From the NCBI GenBank assembly GCA_030037775.1, contig JASHQB010000204.1, positions 1 through 58,816 of the forward strand: 58,816 bases of DNA. The letters are read 5' to 3'. Position numbers and translations under genes: made by a program. The notes under the pieces are model-generated. The model ran no database searches. It was not told the DNA's origin and saw nothing but the letters and a program-made list of their open reading frames with translations. Below are positions 53,849-58,816 of this stretch, in pieces. Source of the stretch: Candidatus Acidiferrales bacterium (GTDB lineage Bacteria; Acidobacteriota; Terriglobia; Acidiferrales; UBA7541). The first letter of the stretch is position 1. Each line of letters starts with the position of its first letter.

Positions 53849-56749
53849 ATGCGAATTCCTTCTGCGACATATCGCGTCCAGTTCAACCTCAATTTTCGCT
53901 TCGCCGATGCTGAAGCGCTCGTGCCTTATTTCCATGATTTAGGTATTTCAGATTTGTACGCTTCTCCGCGCTTCAAGGCCCGCAGAGGGAGTTCGCACGG
54001 ATATGACGTTGCCGATCCGATGCTCATTAACTCCGAATTGGGTACGGAAGAAGAATTTGACCGTCTGGCAGCGCGGCTTCGTCAGTACGGCATGGGCCTC
54101 TTGCTCGACATCGTTCCCAATCACATGGCCGCCAGTTCCGAGAATCCCTGGTGGATGGATGTCTTGGAAAACGGAAGTCAGTCTCGGTACGCGCCGTTTT
54201 TCGACATTGACTGGGAGCCGCAAGGAATAAAAGTTGCGACGCTCGAAAACAATCGCGTCATTCTGCCAATTCTCGCGCGCCCGTATGCCGACATCCTTTG
54301 GAGCCGAGGTATTCGGCTGCGCTTTGACGACCGCGGTTTCTTCTTTCAGTATGAGGACCACCGGCTCCCGCTCCGTCCCGAGACCTACCGCGACGCCCTG
54401 GAACTCTGCCCGGAGGACCTCAAGAACAGAAATGAATCAACCGCTGCCAGCCTTGGGGATCTCCGAGCGCTCTCAGAAGCGTTATCCAACCCGGAAAACA
54501 GCGGCGGCATTCATTCTGAGGACCGCCAAAAATCCAGTGCCGAACTCAAAACGAGACTTTGGTGTCTGCACCAGAACGATGAAACGATTCGCTGTGCAGT
54601 CGATGAAGTTCTGCGCCTTTTCAACGGTGTTCAGGATCAGCCATCGTCGTTCGATCCCTTGGACTCGCTTTTATCCAGGCAGGCTTATCGCTTGGCCCAC
54701 TGGCGCTTGGCGCCTTATGAAGCAAACTACCGGCGATTTTTCGACATCAACGACCTTGTCGGGCTGCGCATAGAGGATCCTGTCGTCTTTTCAGCTCGAC
54801 ATTCGTCGATCATGCGCTTGATTCAAGAAAGCAAAGTTTCCGGGCTGCGCGTCGACCACATCGACGGTTTGCTGGACCCCTTGGAATATCTGGAGCGCCT
54901 CAAGGCGATCCCTATTCCTTGCGCGGACGAGGATAAGAATCACGACGGCTTGCACATCTACACAATCGTCGAAAAGATTCTCTGCGCTGACGAAACCCTC
55001 CCGCGTGAGTGGCCTGTCATGGGCACGACGGGATATGATTTTCTTAACGCCCTCAACGCTCTGTTCGTCGACCCCCAAGGCTACCGCAATCTCGAAGAGA
55101 GCTACCGCAGATTCGCTGGGATCAAAGAGTCATTCGCCGACACATGGTATCAGCGCAAGAAGCAGGTCATCGACGAGCTTTTTGCCACAGACCTGAAGCG
55201 GCTGGGCCATCGTCTCGGGCGCGTCGCCGCCCTTGACGTCCGAGGAAGGGATATTCCGGTCCACGAACTGATCAACGGCCTCAAGGAGATCACCGCGTGC
55301 CTCCCGGTGTACCGCACTTACTGTCGGAACAAGATCCCTTCGGAGCAAGATAGAGTTTTCTTGAAGGCGGCTTTATCTGACGCCTGCCGCCGCGCTTCTC
55401 CCTCTTCGGTCGGCGGAGCTACCTTCGATTTTCTCCGTAGCCTGTTTCTTGCCGAGTTGCTCTTGGACGGGGAAGAAAAGCAGAAAGCATGGCAGACCTT
55501 CATGACTGGTTGGCAACAGTTTACTGGAGCGGTTATGGCCAAGGGCCTCGAAGACACGGCGCTCTTCGCGCACCATGGTCTCATTTCGATCAATGAAGTA
55601 GGCAACAACCCTTTTCATGAACAAATTCGTTTCGGAATCCATGCCCTGCATGAATTCAACCGCGTTACGCTCCACAATCACCCGCACACTATGAATGCAA
55701 CCTCGACGCACGATACTAAGTGGAGCGAAGACGTACGTGCGCGCCTCAATGTGCTTTCGGAGATGCCGCACGAGTGGTCCAAGGCCCTTCGACGCTGGTC
55801 GCGAATGAATAAGCGCAAGAAAACGCTGGTCGACGGGCACCTCGTGCCCACGCCGAACGAAGAGGTCATCTTTTATCAGGCAATGCTTGGCATCTGGCCT
55901 TTGGAGCTCTGTGCAAATGTAGACAGGAAAGCCTTGCAGTCAAGGCTGGAGGAATTCGTTGTAAAGGCCGCCAAGGAAGCAAAAACAGAAACTAGCTGGC
56001 TGTCTCCAAATGAAAAGCACGAGTCTGCACTGCGCCAGTTTGTTTCGTCACTTCTTTCTGCTGGCGCGGGAGATCCGTTTCTTTCTGATTTCCAGCTTCT
56101 GCACGGAGACCTCGCGTTCCTCGGTGCTTGCAATTCATTTTCGCAGCTTCTTTTGAAGATGACGGTTCCCGGAGTCCCGGACTTCTATCAGGGAAGCGAA
56201 CTGTGGAGTCTTTGTCTTACAGATCCCGACAATCGGCAGCTGGTTGATTTCCGAAGTCGTATAACTGCATTGGAAAACTTGAACTCCCAAGGGGCGTGTC
56301 CGTCAGTCGATGGCATTGCCGAGCTTCTGAATAATTGGCCCGATGGACGGCTCAAGCTTTACCTAACCGCGTGCGTGCTGAATTTTCGCCGATCGCACCC
56401 CGCTCTCTTTTCCGAGGGTTGCTACACCCCGCTTTCTACCCACGGCAGCTACCGGCGATCTGTCTTCGCGTTTGTCCGGCATTTTGAAGATGAGTGGCTC
56501 ATTGTAGCCGTGCCGCGGCTGCTGAGGAACATCGCCAAGGCCCGCACCTTTCCCCTGGGGAAAATCTGGGACACAACCGCAATCGAGATTCCTGCAGCTA
56601 TGCCTGAGCTGTGGACGGATATTCTGACCAATGAACAAATCGATCTGCCTCAGCGCGTGGAAGGCGTAACCGTGCCCGTGTCGGAGTTCTTCCGCCATCT
56701 TCCACTCGCGGTCTTGACGGCGAGCACATCAAAAAAGCAACAGGCGTGA
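53849..56749 (+). CDS. treY: Malto-oligosyltrehalose synthase
   Basis: 966-residue GH13 enzyme that turns the reducing-end glucose of maltodextrin into a trehalose linkage, the step before TreZ. Motifs: ATYRVQFN at the start, LLLDIVPNHMAASSENPWW, LRVDHIDGLLDP (nucleophile region), YTIVEKIL (acid/base Glu) and ATSTHDTKWSEDVRAR. I choose the ATG at 53849 because the conserved RIPSATYRVQF opening follows it, though its ribosome site is poor; a TTG at 53765 is in frame and would add 28 residues, starting 4 bases after the treZ stop. Confidence 0.95.
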   Translation: MRIPSATYRVQFNLNFRFADAEALVPYFHDLGISDLYASPRFKARRGSSHGYDVADPMLINSELGTEEEFDRLAARLRQYGMGLLLDIVPNHMAASSENPWWMDVLENGSQSRYAPFFDIDWEPQGIKVATLENNRVILPILARPYADILWSRGIRLRFDDRGFFFQYEDHRLPLRPETYRDALELCPEDLKNRNESTAASLGDLRALSEALSNPENSGGIHSEDRQKSSAELKTRLWCLHQNDETIRCAVDEVLRLFNGVQDQPSSFDPLDSLLSRQAYRLAHWRLAPYEANYRRFFDINDLVGLRIEDPVVFSARHSSIMRLIQESKVSGLRVDHIDGLLDPLEYLERLKAIPIPCADEDKNHDGLHIYTIVEKILCADETLPREWPVMGTTGYDFLNALNALFVDPQGYRNLEESYRRFAGIKESFADTWYQRKKQVIDELFATDLKRLGHRLGRVAALDVRGRDIPVHELINGLKEITACLPVYRTYCRNKIPSEQDRVFLKAALSDACRRASPSSVGGATFDFLRSLFLAELLLDGEEKQKAWQTFMTGWQQFTGAVMAKGLEDTALFAHHGLISINEVGNNPFHEQIRFGIHALHEFNRVTLHNHPHTMNATSTHDTKWSEDVRARLNVLSEMPHEWSKALRRWSRMNKRKKTLVDGHLVPTPNEEVIFYQAMLGIWPLELCANVDRKALQSRLEEFVVKAAKEAKTETSWLSPNEKHESALRQFVSSLLSAGAGDPFLSDFQLLHGDLAFLGACNSFSQLLLKMTVPGVPDFYQGSELWSLCLTDPDNRQLVDFRSRITALENLNSQGACPSVDGIAELLNNWPDGRLKLYLTACVLNFRRSHPALFSEGCYTPLSTHGSYRRSVFAFVRHFEDEWLIVAVPRLLRNIAKARTFPLGKIWDTTAIEIPAAMPELWTDILTNEQIDLPQRVEGVTVPVSEFFRHLPLAVLTASTSKKQQA

Positions 56750-56810
56750 CCGTCGAGGAGGCTTGAGTTATAATCCGCCGCGTTCGAGCGCCATCCTGCG
56801 GGAGTTTTTC

Positions 56811-58816
56811 GTGCGAATTAGCGTCGCGTCAGTCATGCGTCTGCTTTCCGTCGCTGCTCTTCTTCTTCCGGTGGGAAGCCGATGTGGTCCGCAGGAAGCA
56901 CAGCACTCAAACAAAAGCGATTCATCTGCGGCGTACAAGAATCCCGATCTGCCGATCGCGAAGCGCGTAGACGACCTCGTTTCGCGAATGACCCTCGAAG
57001 AGGAAGCGTCACAGATGGGCTATGCATCTCCTGCCATTCCCCGGCTTGGCATCCCTTACTACAACTGGTGGAGCGAGGGCCTTCACGGCTTCGGCCGGGC
57101 GGGGCGCGCGACGGTTTTTCCACAAGCGATCGGCGCAGCTGCGACGTGGGACACAGATTTGATCCGCAGGACGGCGGTAGCGGTCTCGACGGAGGGCCGC
57201 GCCAAATACGAGGAGGCGATGGCGACGAATTACGTGGGCGCGAATCGCGGGCTGACGATCTGGTCGCCGAACATCAACATTTTTCGCGATCCGCGCTGGG
57301 GACGCGGCCAGGAAACGTATGGCGAGGATCCGTTCTTGACGGCGCGCCTCGGGACCGCGTTCGTCGAGGGTATCCAGGGCGAGGATCCATATTATCTGCG
57401 AGCGGTGGCGACGCCGAAGCATTTTGCGGTGCATAGTGGATCAGAATTGCTGCGGCATATCACCGATGTCAATATCTCGCCGTACGACCTCGAAGATACC
57501 TATCTGCCGGCTTTTCGCGCAGCCGTAGTGGACGGCGGAGCCGGTTCAGTTATGTGCGCTTACAGTGGCGTCGACGGCCAGCCGGACTGCGCATCCGATC
57601 TGCTGCTCCGGAATCATCTGCGTGACGCGTGGCATTTTCAAGGCTTCGTTGTCTCCGATTGCGGCGCCATCAGCGATATCTGGGACAATCATCACTACAC
57701 GCCGGACAGTGTCCACGCCGTCGCGCTCGCGATCAAGGCCGGGACGGATCTTTCGTGCGGCGACGAGTACCGCGACGTGCCAAAGGCGGTGAAAGAAGGC
57801 CTTCTGAGCAAAGACGATGTCAATCGCGCGGTGAAGCGATTGTTCACGGCACGGTTTCGGCTCGGGATGTTCGACCCTCCCGGCCGTGTGCCGTACGCGA
57901 ATACGCCGCTCGCGACAATCGATTCGGCCCAGCACCGAGCGCTGGCGCTGCGGTCGGCGCGCGAGTCCATGGTGCTGCTCAAGAACGACAAAGGGATTCT
58001 TCCTCTCGGTCCGAGTGTGAAAACGATCGCTGTAATTGGACCGGAAGCGGATCTCGTCGTTGCGCTGGAGGGAAACTACAACGGGACACCGTTGAATCCG
58101 GTGACGCCGCTGCTCGGCATCGAGACGAGATTTGGGAAGCAAGACAGATTGGTCTACGCTCAGGGCTCCGAACTAGTGAGCGAAGTGCCAGTGCCGATTC
58201 CCGCGACTGCGCTGCAGCCAGCGCGCTTCGGCGAAGAAACCTTCGGGCTCGGCGGCCTGACGGGAGAATACTTCCATAACGCGAATTTCGAAGGCGTGCC
58301 GGCCATGACGCGTACGGACCAGTCCGTCGATTTCGACTGGGCCGGCCTCGACCCGATTCCGGCTGCGCCGACCAGCAGGTTCTCTGTCCGATGGACGGGC
58401 ACATTCACCCCGCCGGCGCCCGGCGACTACCGAATCGGCGTCGACGTGGGCGGCTGCTATCCGTGCAAAGACGCTGACAATTTCCGGTTGTATCTCGACG
58501 GTAAGCTCTTGGAGGAGCGGCCTACGACGCCGGACCTCATGATTCCTATTCGTTTCACGGACACTGGTTCGCACCGACTTCGACTTGAGTATTCGCACAG
58601 CCGCGGGGACATGAACCGCAACCTTTCGTTCGGCGGCGACGTTGCAGGCATCACCTTGCTGTGGGATCCGCCGGCGGAGGCGCTACGCAACGAAGCCGTT
58701 GCCGCCGCTCAGAAAGCGGATGTCATCATCGCTTGTGTGGGAATTTCCCGCGATCTCGAGAGCGAGGAGAATGCAGGGATGCGGCCCGGCGTTCCTGGAT
58801 TCTATGGAGGTGACCG
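56811..58816 (+). CDS. GH3 family glycosidase with PA14 insert (3' end cut by window)
   Basis: The frame stays open from the GTG at 56811 to the end of the window (668 codons). An N-terminal export segment is present (MRLLSVAALLLPVGSR), then the GH3 catalytic domain. Motifs are YKNPDLPIAKRVDDLVSRMT, IPRLGIPYYNWWSEGLHG, TPKHFAVHSG and the nucleophile Asp283 in VVSDCGAISD. A PA14 domain follows from about residue 485 (GLTGEYFHNANFEGV ... DNFRLYLDGKLLEE) inside the second glycosidase domain, a pattern of some beta-xylosidases and beta-glucosidases. GGGAG sits 6 bases before the GTG. Likely hydrolyses plant-type oligosaccharides. The substrate cannot be fixed from this fragment. Confidence 0.93.
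   Translation, partial: MRISVASVMRLLSVAALLLPVGSRCGPQEAQHSNKSDSSAAYKNPDLPIAKRVDDLVSRMTLEEEASQMGYASPAIPRLGIPYYNWWSEGLHGFGRAGRATVFPQAIGAAATWDTDLIRRTAVAVSTEGRAKYEEAMATNYVGANRGLTIWSPNINIFRDPRWGRGQETYGEDPFLTARLGTAFVEGIQGEDPYYLRAVATPKHFAVHSGSELLRHITDVNISPYDLEDTYLPAFRAAVVDGGAGSVMCAYSGVDGQPDCASDLLLRNHLRDAWHFQGFVVSDCGAISDIWDNHHYTPDSVHAVALAIKAGTDLSCGDEYRDVPKAVKEGLLSKDDVNRAVKRLFTARFRLGMFDPPGRVPYANTPLATIDSAQHRALALRSARESMVLLKNDKGILPLGPSVKTIAVIGPEADLVVALEGNYNGTPLNPVTPLLGIETRFGKQDRLVYAQGSELVSEVPVPIPATALQPARFGEETFGLGGLTGEYFHNANFEGVPAMTRTDQSVDFDWAGLDPIPAAPTSRFSVRWTGTFTPPAPGDYRIGVDVGGCYPCKDADNFRLYLDGKLLEERPTTPDLMIPIRFTDTGSHRLRLEYSHSRGDMNRNLSFGGDVAGITLLWDPPAEALRNEAVAAAQKADVIIACVGISRDLESEENAGMRPGVPGFYGGD

Noticed and set aside
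56882..57436. 184-codon open frame on the plus strand
   Set aside because: It is out of frame with the GH3 glycosidase, whose frame from 56811 carries all family motifs and stays open to the window end.
1..58816. CRISPR arrays, insertion sequences, tRNA or rRNA genes
   Set aside because: I looked for repeated spacers, transposase motifs, terminal repeats and cloverleaf-like segments and saw none; a dedicated tRNA scan was not possible.

Overview
The window looks like a chromosomal segment of an acidobacterium (Acidobacteriota, probably Terriglobia-like). This is inferred from gene content, not from a marker gene. The clues are two very large TonB-dependent receptors with an N-terminal carboxypeptidase-regulatory-like domain, an ECF sigma factor of the acidobacterial/planctomycetal type beside a Ser/Thr kinase with TPR repeats, a catalase/cytochrome b561 pair, and many secreted propellers and peptidases. 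The sequence is moderately GC-rich, densely coding, and reads as free-living heterotroph housekeeping plus accessory functions. I see no rRNA, tRNA, CRISPR array, insertion sequence or prophage.

Layout. Positions 1-3347 hold an Mla-type lipid-transport operon (permease cut by the left edge, ATPase, MCE-domain protein, auxiliary lipoprotein). It meets a convergent DedA-rhodanese fusion (3320-4318). Next come a three-domain kinase/M23/aminotransferase fusion (4472-7543), a secreted beta-propeller (7891-9015), a giant M14-type metallopeptidase (9158-13462) and a radical SAM/SPASM protein (13653-15038). Convergent to the last is a two-gene operon for a 2-hydroxyacyl-CoA-dehydratase-like protein and its double ATPase activator (15087-20559). 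A DHA2-type exporter, a diguanylate-cyclase response regulator, a stand-alone LytTR protein and a DinB-like protein follow (20901-25356). Then come a 1415-residue TonB-dependent receptor, a TetR regulator and a secreted protein (25585-31887).

From 32032 to 40349, three secreted or membrane proteins of unknown function are transcribed away from an ECF sigma factor/Ser-Thr kinase pair. From 41028 to 44812 there is a compact metal-responsive locus: a TonB receptor and a small CPICH protein transcribed away from a CsoR/RcnR-family repressor that has the complete His-Cys-His-His ligand set of RcnR. Positions 45229-46904 hold a membrane-anchored catalase-like peroxidase with a translationally coupled cytochrome b561. 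Then follow a PEP-CTERM protein, an M1 peptidase, an ammonium transporter, the treZ-treY trehalose pathway and a GH3 glycosidase with a PA14 insert that runs off the right edge.

The signals most worth following are: (1) a textbook TetR operator lying in the spacer of a TTGACA promoter, with a related site 6.5 kb away; (2) a CsoR-family-like operator exactly between the RcnR-like gene and the CPICH/TonB genes; (3) the activase/dehydratase-like pair of unknown substrate; (4) the kinase-M23-phospholyase-like fusion; (5) a compact three-way-junction RNA candidate at 51392-51462 in an otherwise empty 859-base gap; (6) an internal duplication in the N-terminal half of the giant M14 protein. Functional statements come from reading motifs by eye; no database search was run.
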